Source: Ligustrum vulgare (Eukaryota; Streptophyta; Magnoliopsida; Lamiales; Oleaceae). From it: 64,000 nt of DNA. The stretch's first letter is position 1, and each line of letters opens with the position of its first letter. A program made the position numbers and the translations under genes. The stretch spans positions 55,696,096 to 55,760,095 of the forward strand of contig OY743177.1 in assembly GCA_963555705.1 (NCBI GenBank), given 5' to 3'. The notes below the pieces were generated by a model that made no database searches, had not been told where the DNA came from, and saw only the letters and a list, made by a program, of their open reading frames with translations. Below are positions 8,820 to 19,206 of the stretch, in pieces.

Positions 8820-10228
8820 AAACAAACATACAATCAAACATGAAAAAAATCATTGATCAACTAGAAAAAATTTGTGGAGAAAATCCATTATTATTTTGGA
8901 AACCACATCATCCAAAAGCTAAAATAGAATTAACAGAAAATGTTATTATAAGAGTTAGACCAATGATGTATACCATACAGGATACACAAGAATTTAAAAC
9001 TCAGATAAAAGAATTATTTAACCAAAAATTAATCAGACCTAATAATGGACCCCATAGTAGTCCAGCTTTTATGGTAATGAAACATTCTGAGCAAAAAAGA
9101 AGAAAAGCTAGAATGGTGATAAATTATAAAGAGTTAAACAAATATTCTAAATTTGATGGATACTTTTTACCAAATAAAGAGGTACTAATAAATCTTGCAA
9201 AAGGAAAACAATATTATTCTAAATTTGATTGCAAATTAGGATTTTGACAAGTAAAAATGAAAGAAGATAGTATTCAATACACAGCATTTAGTACACCACA
9301 AGGTAAGTATGAATGGATGGTTATACCAGTTGGTTTAAAAAATACACCACAAATATATCAAAGAAAAATGGATAACATATTTAGAAAATTTAATGAATTC
9401 TTAATTGTATATGTCGATGATATATTAATATGTTCTAATAATAGAGAAGAACATAGGAACCATTTAATTAAATTTATAAATGAATGCAAAAAAGAAGGAA
9501 TTGTTCTTTCAAAAAATAAAGCTATAATAGAAAAACAAGAAATTGATTTCCTTGGATTATCAATAGATAAAAGGGGGATAAAATTACAAACCCACATATC
9601 TAAAAAGATAGAAAGTTTTTCAGACAAATTATAATCAAAAGAACAAATACAAAAATTTTTAGGATGTTTAAATTATGCAGAAGGATTTATTGAAAATCTA
9701 ACAAAAAAGAGACATAAAATTCAGATTTTACTCAGAAAAACAAATACCAAAGGATGGAGTGATGAATATACAGAAATTGTTAAATCACTAAAAGAAGAAC
9801 GTAAAAATTTGCCAAAATTAAGATTACCAGATGAAAGAGATAATCTGATAGTTAATTCTGATGTCTCAGATAAGTATTGGGCAGCAATATTAAAAACAGA
9901 TCTTAATGAAATTTGTAGATACTCAAGTGGAACGTTTAATCAAACAGAAATAAATTATACTACTCATGAGAAAGAACTGTTAGCAATCATCAGAGGAATA
10001 AAAAAGTTTTCATTATTTTTATTATCTAAGAAATTCATTGTTGAAACTGATAATTCTCAAGTTGCAGGTTTAGTAAAAAATAAATTACCACCAGAACCTC
10101 AATATAGAAGGCTCCATAGATGGCAAGCCTATTTGACATTTTATAATTTTGATATAGTTCATATTAAATGTGTTAATAATTATCTTGCGGACTTTTTAAG
10201 CAGGAATATTGAATTTTCAGATGGATAA
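8820..10228 (+). pseudogene. Reverse transcriptase and RNase H, two in-frame stops
   Basis: Frame open from the A-run. RT fingers are visible at HSSPAFMV (about 9055), the catalytic YVDDILI at 9409-9429, and the thumb/connection downstream. RNase H follows with its four acidic positions recognisable: VNSDVSDKYWA, THEKELLAI, VETDNSQVAG and NYLADFLSR. A TGA at 9245-9247 replaces the conserved Trp after the Gly-Phe of the palm. A TAA at 9632-9634 lies in the linker before RNase H. The RT would copy pregenomic RNA into DNA from the tRNA primer. No integrase follows, the key distinction from Ty3/gypsy elements. Confidence 0.9.
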
Positions 10229-11306
10229 TATCAAACAATCTCTGATAGACGCCAAAAAGCGAATGAACTTCCTCATGGAGGAAGCTGAAGATATAAAGCT
10301 TGGAATTGAACAACTTGCAGAAACTTTCCAAGGAAGTTTCAAACAATTGATGAAAATCTCAACATTTCATCACAATTATACTAAAGAATTGAGCGATAAC
10401 ATAATTGAGATTGAATCTCAGTTTGAATTGTTGATTACCAAACAGGCTGATACCAAACAGGTTATATCAAAAATACAAACAGGCACATCTTTTGGAAGCA
10501 GTGGTGGACCAACGATCAAAAGAGATGAACCAAGTCCCAAAAAAGTTGTTATAAATGAAGCCAGTCCTCGAAAAATCACAATCAATGCCAAAGATGAACA
10601 CACAAGGGTAGTCAGAATTCGTGCTGAAGAGGAAGATGATTCCCCTTTTTTACCAAAAGAAAACGAATATAAAACTACTGTTGAAGTTATATATGAACTT
10701 CAGGAATGTAATTGTTATTACATTTCATCTGGAGACCATTTATACCCAAGATTGATCGTTACCCAGGGAGGAGATCCCGTCATGACAAAAATGGCAGCTG
10801 ATTATGGATTTTTGGATCTTATCTATCCAGGAAAAGATCTGAAAGAAATCGAAAAATTTGATGATTTACTAAAAGGAGAGATTTCAAAATTTGCCCAAGG
10901 AAGACCCATATATTTAAAATTTTATTCAATCAGTCCTGAAATTGATGGAAGGATATATTATCCTGCTGAGCATATTATCACGATTGGGTATGTTGCTCGA
11001 AATTTTCAAATTGAAGTTGGAAAAAATACCAAGCCAATACCAAACATTACAAGATCATGGTTTAGATCCTGAAGGGTATTGGGAATTAAAGTTCTCTACA
11101 ACATTGTCAAAAACCTGTATGAGAAAAAATTCAAATGCATATGCCAGTACAATGGATGGACCCTACTCACTAATGGAGGAAAAGAAAAATCAACAATTTT
11201 GCAAGAATACATCAATAAATTTGACACTCATCAAATCCATGAAAGCTTTGCCACTTTTCAAGAGGCGTGCATAGCCAGAAACTGCCCCACATGCCAAAGG
11301 AATTGA
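10221..11306 (+). pseudogene. 3'-proximal ORF in the transactivator/inclusion-body position
   Basis: ATG 10221 overlaps the RNase H stop (ATGGATAA). The frame runs 284 codons to TGA 11070-11072 and then stays open in the same frame to 11306, ending with a Cys-rich CPTCQRN tail, so one nonsense change probably split a protein of about 360 residues. Residues 1-90 look like a coiled coil, 90-145 are Ser/Pro/charge-rich, and the rest is a folded domain with GDHLYPRLIVTQGG. In caulimovirids with this layout the last ORF encodes the translational transactivator and inclusion-body protein. I assign that role by position only. Its codon use is visibly less AT-biased than that of the genes before it. 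Confidence 0.6.
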
Positions 11307-11389
11307 TGGACATGTGGAAGCCACTTGATGGATCTGCATCACATGCCAACAAAATTGATGGACAAGTGGAAGCTATTTAATAGATCTAC
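11286..11389 (+). repeat. Imperfect tandem duplication of about 50 bp
   Basis: Two units beginning CACATGCCAA, each containing AATTGATGGACA and GTGGAAGC, lie next to each other just after the last viral ORF. They differ at several bases. They sit upstream of the viral promoter and may be enhancer-like, but no function is shown. Confidence 0.75.
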
Positions 11390-11542
11390 TTTAATTCAAC
11401 AATGCAGGACAATGTAGGGGCCATATCAAGACCAAAAAAGAGAAGGATAAGTGTCCTTATAATGTAATGGTCATATGATGTAATAAATAATAGAGGGACA
11501 GGTGTGTCCTTAGGTGAAAAAAGCTGTAAAATTGTTAGGATG

Positions 11543-11590
11543 ATGATGTAAGAAATGATGTCATTGTGTCCAATGTAGTATTATAAATAG
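11543..11590 (+). promoter_or_regulatory. Viral pregenomic RNA promoter
   Basis: TATAAATAG at 11582-11590 is preceded by ATGATGTCAT (11555-11564), close to the TGACG-type as-1 element that activates caulimovirid promoters. Transcription would begin near 11610. The arrangement of as-1-like element, TATA box, short R region and poly(A) signal is the family pattern. Confidence 0.7.
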
Positions 11591-11611
11591 AGGCCTCCGG
11601 GTTAGTTGAAA

Positions 11612-12041
11612 GACAGAACACTCTTGAGCACTCAGTTTGTGAGAAAGCCAAAAATCTTCTGTCTTTCAAAAATTCTCATACCAATCATTTGTTAATCTTC
11701 ATATTATCAATAAAATTCCAATTTACTTATCATATTATGATGAGTTTCTAAATTATTGTCTTCTAAATCCTATTTCCAAAAAAGAAGATATATTATTAAG
11801 AAAACTCCCTACACTCTGTCCTAAAATATTTTCCATCTGAAGAGTTATACAGTGAAGGCATCCAGGTTCAGCTAATAACCCGTGAAGGCAGGAAGCCATT
11901 GGAGGGTGTGGAGCAGAAACCTATAAGCCTGAAGGTCACTAACAATAGAAGGAAAATATAAAGGTACTGAGAATAGGAAAAAATGTTAGTATTCTTAATA
12001 TATCTATCTTTACGGAATTAGGAGGAAGAAGAGCTTTTAAC
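11612..12041 (+). other. Viral leader region
   Basis: About 430 nt with no long ORF between the predicted cap site and the next ORF. It contains the direct repeat GTGAAGGCA (near 11851 and 11883) in a GC-richer stretch that could fold. I found no initiator tRNA-Met primer site here, although a complete caulimovirid leader should carry one. Confidence 0.5.
11709..11714 (+). terminator. Viral poly(A) signal
   Basis: AATAAA about 100 nt downstream of the predicted start site. Caulimovirid pregenomic RNA is terminally redundant: the signal is skipped on first passage and used on the second. Spacing fits that scheme. Confidence 0.65.
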
Positions 12042-12395
12042 ATGACAAAATCCAGAATTGTTAAATTCAATTATCAAAACAGTCCTTATAATGATGAATA
12101 TCATAGAATAATTGAACCTTTGTTCATGCATAAACAGTTCACTAGACCAAATAATGAAATAAAAAAGTTATATCATGTCTATATGCCATGTTTGATAGTC
12201 ATCTTTCCAACATTAAAAAGAATATTAAGATTAGAAATTACAAAATCGATTATTTATTTTTGGCTTGATAGCGATAACACTGAAATAAATAATGAATTAT
12301 ATTTAGGATATGTATTTAGTAGTGATAATGATTATGATCCTGTAATAGATTATGACAGTGATGGAAGAGATGAATCTTTCTTTACCAGTTTTTGA
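12042..12395 (+). CDS. Viral-type small ORF A, unknown function
   Basis: 117 codons from ATG 12042, the first ORF after the leader. The N-terminal half is basic with several Tyr and Pro, a hydrophobic patch lies around residues 50-75, and the tail is acidic (DYDSDGRDE). It overlaps ORF B. AT-rich codon use like the other viral ORFs. No similarity to ORF1 of the right arm is evident by eye. Confidence 0.5.
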   Translation: MTKSRIVKFNYQNSPYNDEYHRIIEPLFMHKQFTRPNNEIKKLYHVYMPCLIVIFPTLKRILRLEITKSIIYFWLDSDNTEINNELYLGYVFSSDNDYDPVIDYDSDGRDESFFTSF

Positions 12396-12786
12396 AAATC
12401 TTAATATCATGAATGAACGTAATTATATCATGAAAAAACCCAGAACTAAAAGAGGTCCATATAAAGTTCAAAAGCATATCAAAAGTAAAAAATGTATTAA
12501 ATATGAAAATGAAATTGATAAAATAGGATATCAAGAGCAACTCTACGCATCACAAGAGATATTAAAAAGTTTTAAAGAAAATCTGATAGAAAATTTTGCT
12601 AGAGGTACTGTAAGATCTATAATGATACAAGATATTCAAGATATAATTGATAAATTAGAAAAGAGAAAGAAAAATATTTCAAAATATAATATACCATTTG
12701 AACCAAGCATAGATATCATGGCTGACATAGATATTATCAATTCTCAAACATTCATAGAATTTGAAAAATTACTTGAAACTTTATAA
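12352..12786 (+). CDS. Viral-type small ORF B, unknown function
   Basis: 144 codons, starting inside ORF A. Residues 25-60 are strongly basic (KKPRTKRGPYKVQKHIKSKK), suggesting nucleic-acid binding or a nuclear signal; the rest is helical and charged. Overlapping arrangement supports a compact viral transcript. No family recognised. Confidence 0.5.
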   Translation: MTVMEEMNLSLPVFENLNIMNERNYIMKKPRTKRGPYKVQKHIKSKKCIKYENEIDKIGYQEQLYASQEILKSFKENLIENFARGTVRSIMIQDIQDIIDKLEKRKKNISKYNIPFEPSIDIMADIDIINSQTFIEFEKLLETL

Positions 12787-12806
12787 ATTATTTATCTGTG
12801 TTTATA

Positions 12807-13025
12807 ATGCCTGGATATACTATTGAAGGATTAGATAATTTGTTAGAAAAAATAATGGAAAAAATAGATAACATTATATTTCATTTAATAGATATGGATG
12901 AATCATCTGAACAATATTATATACTTTCAGAAAATCATGATCAATACATTATAGATTATTTTGACATATTAGAAATTAAAATAGATTTAGAAAATAAAAT
13001 AATGACAAATACAGTCCAAACCTAA
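12807..13025 (+). CDS. Small ORF C, paralogue of ORF D
   Basis: 72 codons starting MPGYTIEGLDNLLEK. The next ORF opens with the same 15 residues and keeps a similar length and charge pattern, so the two arose by tandem duplication and then diverged. Acidic, heptad-like, probably coiled coil. The stop shares its last A with the ATG of ORF D (TAATG). Function unknown. Confidence 0.55.
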   Translation: MPGYTIEGLDNLLEKIMEKIDNIIFHLIDMDESSEQYYILSENHDQYIIDYFDILEIKIDLENKIMTNTVQT

Positions 13026-13246
13026 TGCCAGGATATACAATAGAAGGACTAGATAACCTTTTAGAAAAATTGAAAGATAAAATGGAAGATATTAAACATC
13101 AAATGAAAAATGAAAATATATCTTCTGAAGAATATAATAAACTCTTAGAAAAATACAAACAATATATTGCAGATTATTGTATTTTACTAGATCAAAGAAT
13201 GGACTTATACCAAAAATTTTTGTATAATAATTTACCAACCCGATAA
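13025..13246 (+). CDS. Small ORF D, paralogue of ORF C
   Basis: 73 codons, again MPGYTIEGLDNLLEK at the start, followed by a Lys/Met/Glu-rich coiled-coil-like segment. It begins at the last base of the ORF C stop codon. Both copies remain open, which suggests that both were under selection in the virus. Confidence 0.55.
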   Translation: MPGYTIEGLDNLLEKLKDKMEDIKHQMKNENISSEEYNKLLEKYKQYIADYCILLDQRMDLYQKFLYNNLPTR

Positions 13247-13249
13247 TTT

Positions 13250-13660
13250 ATGGATACTTCACAAGCATCAACTTCTAATAATTATTATCATAAACTATAT
13301 TTAGATAATAAAGAAATTTCATTTTTATTAACTATTGTTGAGAAATCTAAAAATATACATTCTGTTGGACAATCCAAACTAAAGGAAATATACGAAGATA
13401 TTGATTATGTTATCCTAAATAAAATAGAATTTAATTCTGTTGAAACAGTAAAGAATATAAATACAGTTCATAAAATTATAAAAGAATACGAGGATATAGA
13501 AGAAGAAGTTTCAGAAGGAATAACATTAGGATATATAACTAAAAAAGATCATCCTAAATCTTTTGAGAAATTATCACAATATAGAATATTTTTAGAAGAA
13601 CTTAAGAGATTAAAAAATATGGATATAACAAGAAGTATTGAATTAAATGAACCAAATTAA
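13250..13660 (+). CDS. Small ORF E, unknown function, last viral-type ORF
   Basis: 136 codons beginning three bases after the ORF D stop. It starts with a Ser/Thr-rich segment (MDTSQASTSNN) and continues Ile/Glu/Lys-rich. No motif recognised. After its stop the AT-rich packed-ORF texture ends, so the viral segment probably ends within about 100 bp. No return to the PBS sequence is seen. Confidence 0.5.
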   Translation: MDTSQASTSNNYYHKLYLDNKEISFLLTIVEKSKNIHSVGQSKLKEIYEDIDYVILNKIEFNSVETVKNINTVHKIIKEYEDIEEEVSEGITLGYITKKDHPKSFEKLSQYRIFLEELKRLKNMDITRSIELNEPN

Positions 13661-13904
13661 ATTTAAGGGCATATCTTACAAAGTAAATAACTAAATTCAT
13701 TAAGGATAATATGGACAAATTACAAAAAGTGGCTGTTCTTTAAAATTGTATTTTTCACATGGCTAAACCAATAAATCCCCCAATATATTTACACCACCTC
13801 TAAAAATGCAATTTTGATAAGAGCACCAATTTCACGTGAACAATATAATCCTGCTCATCCTTACAATATATCTCTCTTACACCCCACCTAAAATCTCTCC
13901 CTCT
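13661..13904. other. Junction of viral segment and flanking plant DNA
   Basis: No gene seen. The sequence loses the viral texture over this stretch; the exact end of the integrated DNA cannot be fixed without an empty site. Confidence 0.4.
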
Positions 13905-14300
13905 GGTAGTTCAATCGGTGGTAGTTTATCTCTATCATTCTGGTAATCCATTTTCTTGGATTATGAACTTACTTCCATTAATCATTGTGGAGTTGCCGAC
14001 GTTGTTTGTCTTAATAACAAAGCTACCAGATTTATATTCATCATTACCATTTCTGTGCACTCTTCCAAAGATGCAAGGATCAAGAAATAAGAACCCTAAA
14101 AAGCCTAAGATAGCCACAATTCCCCCAATAATAATACCAAGAACAAGGCCAAGTTTTAGGGTGAATTTCTCCTTCTGGTTTCACCCGTATCGTGGGAAAA
14201 TGTTGCTCATGGTTCCTGCCTCTTGGGCTAGTAACTTTTTAGTTTTTTTAATAGTTTCCAGTTCACTAATGTTAATGGGATTTTGTTTAATTTGAGAACT
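13905..14300 (-). pseudogene. Decayed coding fragment with one membrane segment
   Basis: Reading the minus strand from about 14300 gives a frame broken once by TGA. It contains a charged stretch, then a basic lead into a hydrophobic segment of about 22 residues (LGLVLGIIIGGIVAILGFLG at about 14085-14145), then a hydrophilic tail. A one-base shift near 13950 opens an alternative C-terminus. The single membrane span suggests a fragment of a receptor-like or membrane-anchored plant protein, but I do not recognise the family. Confidence 0.35.
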
Positions 14301-14404
14301 AGCGGCTTCAGTAATATATTTTACTGGGGTGCACAGATGGTTGGCTCTGTTTTTATTGGGTACATAATGGATTCTAGCCTGTGTTCGGTTTCCTCATTAA
14401 ATCT

Positions 14405-14520
14405 CAAATTAAAGTACAATTTAAACTACATAATTTTTCAAATTAATTTTTAATCACACACATTTTCTTTCTTCAATTTTTAATTATATATTTTACCTCG
14501 AAAACAACAAAAAACTCTCT
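14405..14520. repeat. Short dispersed MITE-like repeat
   Basis: The block with AATTTTTAATCACACACATTTTCTTT and a following TATATTTTACCTCGAAAAC resembles blocks at 17860-17990, 42283-42465 and 43620-43770 and part of the viral spacer. Family-type interspersed repeat; ends not defined here. The remainder of 14301-14818 shows nothing further. Confidence 0.45.
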
Positions 14521-16067
14521 TTCCTCATTAAACCACCGTCGAACGTTAAGAGTAGGAGGACTTTGCCGATTTGGGGTTTGGTTGGTATCGGACTCAACTA
14601 TAGTGGTTGTGCCCAGTACGCCTAATTGTGGTGGGGATATAAAAAAAAAAAAAAAGTTCATTAAGGTCTTTTTATATATGACTATATTTGTAATTATCAA
14701 CATTCATTGTATTTATTAGTTTTTATAGTGACAATATAACTACCATTTTCAATTTTAGTAAGACTTGGTAATTGGTGCAAAACATCCATACATTTGGACT
14801 CTCTTGCAAAAATCATCCATACCTGTAGCGACCAAGAATTTTCCACGCGATTGAATAATTATTTTAAAACTTCGAAAACTGTGTCGCTGCGATCTCGTCC
14901 ATTTCTAAGTTAACTTCACTACGCGTTCGTCTAGCCAAGTCGAGAAATGTAAAGTCAATTCGATTTTAATTAAAATCCGAATTTTCCAAAATTTTATTAT
15001 TTATTTAAATTATTATTTTCAAAATCATTTTTTAATCTCAAATTACGTCAATCTCATTTTATCAGTTTCATTCTCTCGACCAGTTGAATTCGCGTGCGAA
15101 TTTTCCTCGAACTACGTGCATTGTTTGTCAAGATGTCACACCACCAACCCCATCCATCACATCAATCCCATACTCTATCTATTCTCATACTCTACATCAC
15201 CAACCCACTTCATTATTCATCCAACCCATACTCCAACAATTCAATCTTCACACTTCCTATACATCCTCCCTCAACACTACATTTAGATCTCCATGGCAGC
15301 CATGTTCAACCAAATCACCACTGCCTCCTCCAAAATTCACACACCACCATCACCATCCTGCAACACCTCAACCACGGCCAAGATCAACCATCACTGCCGA
15401 ATCTCAATCTCAGCATCACCACCACAGTCCAATCTCCACCACACAAACCACTAGAAATCAAATCAGCGCCTAAACAACACCCGAATGAAAATCGAAACCA
15501 CCACTGGCCAGCCACAACACCATCATGTCCTCATCTTCACCATCACCAAAATTTATCTGGATCACAACCTGCCACAACCACCCCAATGCAGTCGCATTGG
15601 CACCACTGCAGCCTTTCAATACCGATCAACACTACCACCAGCATCCACCTCTATTGTCGATCGAACTAGCACAACAACAAAACCAAGCCATCTTCTATCT
15701 TCATCATCCTCATCATCATCACCTCCATCTCCCGCCACCTCAATCACCGCCCCCAACGGCACCATCACCACCAATCAACCCAAAATCGAACCCAAAGAAA
15801 AACCCAATAATAGATGAACTCAGTTACCTGCCTCAACTGTGGAACCTTTTCAGCTGGAGTATCGTCGGAGAATCGTAATCTAAGCCACGACCTCACCTCG
15901 GTTCTCACACCAAATCTCTCAAAATTGATCCCCCTTCCTGCTCGCCGCTCGCCTCCACCTTGCGCCGGCGTTTCGCCGGCGAAACCGCCGGCTGGAGACC
16001 GGTTTCTCCCCTTTTTCGCCGCCGGTCGCAACGCCTCTCCTCCTCCCTCTCTTCTCTGCGTTCTGAC

Positions 16068-16071
<4 letters not shown>

Positions 16072-16150
<79 letters not shown>
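16072..16150. repeat. (GA)n microsatellite inside the solo LTR
   Basis: An uninterrupted AG run of nearly 80 bp. The homologous place in the related LTR at 36019-37797 has a short GA run (37154-37168), so the microsatellite has expanded from an LTR-borne seed. Confidence 0.95.
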
Positions 16151-16152
<2 letters not shown>

Positions 16153-16363
16153 TTTGGTTTAATATTTTTTATTTTTTAGAAATTACAGTTTGGTCCCTAA
16201 GTTCCTAAATGTTTTATCTTAGCCCTTCAGCCTTAAAAATTATAATTTCAGTCCTTAAGTTTTTAAATGATTTTTAAATCAGCCCTTTCATTTTTAAAAT
16301 CAATTATTTCGATCCCCACAATTTAGTAGTCATTTTGAGCTTCGACTCAACTTTTGAAGATTT

Positions 16364-16510
16364 CTCATTTTAGTCCCTCAACTTTCAAAGTATTCATTTT
16401 AGTCCCTCAACTTTCAAAGTATTCATTTTAGTCCCTCAACTTTCAAATTACTCATTTTAGTCCCTCAACTTTCAAATTATTCATTTTAGTCCCTCAACTT
16501 TCAAATCATC
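16364..16510. repeat. 29-bp tandem repeat, about five units, inside the solo LTR
   Basis: Units of the form CATTTTAGTCCCTCAACTTT plus a variable AT-rich end, repeated about five times with few differences. Confidence 0.9.
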
Positions 16511-16891
16511 AATTTCAGTCCCCAAATCATAATTTATCATTTTTAAACTATAAATTTCAAAAGACTAATTCGACTTAATCTTCTAATTGGCTAGACGAAG
16601 CGTACGGAGAATTAAAGAATTGAAGTCGTTTCTCGCTCAACTCTGCACTCGTCAAGTTTAAGGTAGACTCGCCCCTATTAATTGATTTAAATTATGATTG
16701 CATGTGAATGTGTATGTTATGTGACTTATGTGAAAGTCATTTTTTATGAAAAGAAACGAGAATGTAATTTTTCGGAAATAATTATGTTGTTATGCTTGTC
16801 ATAACTTACATGCTTTAATGCATGAGAAAGAAAGAAGAGAATATCTTACAAGATAAATGATGATGTTATGCATAACTTATGTGCCTTATGT

Positions 16892-17093
16892 GCACGAGAA
16901 GAAAGAGCAATCCATACCCTATGATTTTAAAGAGCCTATGATTTTTTTTTCAAAGAGAAGCCACGTGCTTTAATGCACAAGAAGAGCAACCCACACCCTA
17001 TGATTTCTAAAGAGCCTATGAGTTTTCAAAAGAAGCCATGTGCTTTAATGCACGAGAAGAGCAGCCCACACCCTATGATTTCTAAAGAACCTG
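16892..17093. repeat. About 75-bp tandem repeat, two to three units, inside the solo LTR
   Basis: Successive units share AGAGCA, CCCACACCCTATGATTTC, AAAGAGCCTATGA and GCTTTAATGCAC. The last unit is partial. Confidence 0.85.
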
Positions 17094-17531
17094 CATTTAT
17101 GTGTTCAATTATATTGTAGATTAATTAATTGGCGATGAGTCTACTGAGTATTTCTATGAAATGCTCATGTCTATTTTAACAACATTTGCAGATTTCGGAG
17201 AGGGTGGCAAGTGATGGATGATTGTGGCAATAGACGTTAAATGTTGAAAACCTTATTTTTATGATTTCCGTATTTCCAAACATTGGATAATTTTGAGAAT
17301 TTCAGTTATTTGAGAAATTATGACATTGTCATTTGCTTTACAATATTAATGGCTCGATTTATTATTTCGAATGGTTTCATAAATGTTTTCAATTTTATCG
17401 ACCATTGCAGTTTATTTAATGTTGCCAAAAATGAATTTCAGATATTTCTTCCGCTAAAATGTTATTTTAAAGTTTTGACTAGAAGATGACGTGGTGAACC
17501 GGGTATTTAGAACTCGGGGCGCTACAATACC

Positions 17532-18409
17532 TTTGTTTTTTTGGCAATTTCATCCATACCTTCACCTTTTTTAGTAGTGACAATATAACCACCATTTTCA
17601 AATACTGTTGCGACTTCGGTGACCATTAGTGAAATTAAGTCTTTATTTCTTGTTTTTGTTATATAATTTTAAATTAAACAATATAAAAAGATTTTTTAAA
17701 CCTTCATTATAATGGTCAATGGATGATTTTTTAGTCAACTAACAGATTTTTTTATGATAAGGACTTTTTTTTCGAAAAAAGGAGAAGGTGGGGGACGAAA
17801 TTGCAAAAAAAAAAAAAAAAAAAAAAAAAGACAGTGATGATTTTCGCAAACATGGTTTATAAATCATTTTATAAACAACATAGTTTCTCAAACAACTTTT
17901 TAACCAAATACATTTTCTCTCTCTCTATCTCTTCAATTTTTAACAATTATTTTTTTACTTCAAAATTATAAATAAATCAGTTTATAAATAAATCAAACAG
18001 CGTTACCGAATAGACTATAAGGTCTAGATCAAATAATGAAATAACTAAAAGGTGATTTGAAGAAAATTGTGCGATTGAAAAATGATTTGAAGAAATATAT
18101 TGTTTATAAACTATAAACAAGTTTAGTTGAAGAGGTGTGGATTTCAAGATTCTCTTGACATGACTTTTTTCTCGTTTGATTAATGTATCATCTATTTGAA
18201 AGTTGATTTTTGTTTATAAATAAATAATTTGAGTTTTGAGGTAAAATATGTGGTTTAAAATGTATTTGGCTAAAAATGATTTGAATAATTGTGATGTTTA
18301 TAAACTTGTTTGTAAATAATTTACCAAACAATTGCTTACTCGTAAAGTTCTAAAGGCAAAAACAAAAGTTTTACCAAATCTCTATCTCTATATATAATAT
18401 AATATAATA
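17532..18409. other. Intergenic plant DNA with MITE-like blocks
   Basis: No gene. A 28-bp block (17574-17601) repeats one on the other side of the solo LTR (14726-14752), so a small duplication predates that insertion. A poly(A) run lies at 17807-17829. Blocks at 17860-17990 and 18030-18320 contain inverted, AT-rich MITE-like sequence related to the 42283-42465 foldback. The end is the AT-rich target of the Tat element. Confidence 0.55.
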
Positions 18410-18414
18410 TATAA

Positions 18415-19193
18415 TGATGTTGTAAAAATTCATAACCTTGACGTGGCAAGATCTGGAATTGCTTGATCACTGGAAAAGATGAATGAATTCGCCTTGGATG
18501 ACCAACAAAAAAGGTAAGGAGGATTCTCCCCGTCGCCCCTCCGGTATGAGAATTAGTTTACTGAATGAGAAAAGTAGAGAGAGAAATATATATAACTGAA
18601 AAACTGTATTAATTATGAATAATATTCGATCAAAGGAACTGTATTTATAGGGCTTAGAAAGCCTGTAACCTTCTTCTATTAGGAGAATGAGTCCTCTTTA
18701 TGTAAACTTACCTTTTTAGGAGTTCAATTCTTATTAGGATTGAACTCCCTTTTTTTAGGATGTTTCCTTATGGAATACGTCTTCTCTTGGGGCCCAAGGA
18801 TGCGGCCTATTGAAGAAACCTGTAAACAAAGGATGTTTCGAGTCCTGTTTGCATTGGGCTTTTGCTATAATAAGGTCGAGATGGATTGATCATTAAATCC
18901 ATGATGGGGTCAGATGGAGATGTGGTCGGGAGGACCCGAACTCAATGATAAGACATGGTCGGGCTGATAGGCCGACCTATGGACAAATGAACGGGATGGA
19001 ATAGTTGGTCGGGAAATATGCCCGATCTATATGAGTGGTCGGACATTCGTGCCCGACCCATTAGTTATTTGGTCAGCCCTTTATGAGAGATCGGGCATCT
19101 AGACCAGTACAGTGGTCAAGATGGACCGACCTGTACACCTCTAAGGCTTATAATTCATCCTTACATTTTATGCTGTGAAAATCATATCGATCA
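18415..19193 (-). mobile_element. 3' LTR of the Tat element
   Basis: 779 bp, TGATGTTGTAAAA at the left end and ATCGATCA at the right. Aligns throughout with 33692-34471, with scattered substitutions. Contains GGTCGG/CCGACC-rich repeats. The left target duplication TATAA precedes it. Confidence 0.93.
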
Positions 19194-19206
19194 TCGCCCC
19201 CCGTGC
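19194..19206 (-). promoter_or_regulatory. Polypurine tract of the Tat element
   Basis: Minus strand reads CACGGGGGGCGA immediately before the 3' LTR. This is the primer site for plus-strand synthesis and confirms the orientation. Confidence 0.8.

Larger units (their letters stand above)
14824..17526 (+). mobile_element. Solo LTR, Tekay-like Ty3/gypsy
   Basis: Starts TGTAGCGACC and ends GGGGCGCTACA, flanked by the 5-bp duplication ATACC (14819-14823 and 17527-17531). The same start and end motifs bound the minus-strand LTR at 22077-24366 of the Tekay element and the related fragment at 36019-37797. It has no coding region; the His/Pro-rich frames around 15090-15880 are chance readings of C-rich LTR sequence. 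It remains after recombination between two LTRs removed the body of an element. Length 2703 bp, lengthened by internal tandem repeats. Confidence 0.93.

Noticed and set aside
11960..11985. A second tRNA-Met primer site near AGGTACTGAGAA in the viral leader
   Set aside because: Needs a gap and several mismatches to match TGGTATCAGAGC; not credible.
4024..13660. Interpretation as a Ty3/gypsy or copia retrotransposon because of the PBS
   Set aside because: No LTR pair, no integrase, and a movement protein and caulimovirid-type coat protein are present.
15084..16208. Several plus-strand ORFs of 80-190 codons rich in His, Pro, Ser and Thr
   Set aside because: They overlap in different frames, lie wholly inside a solo LTR with exact target duplication, and owe their residues to C-rich and GA-repeat sequence.
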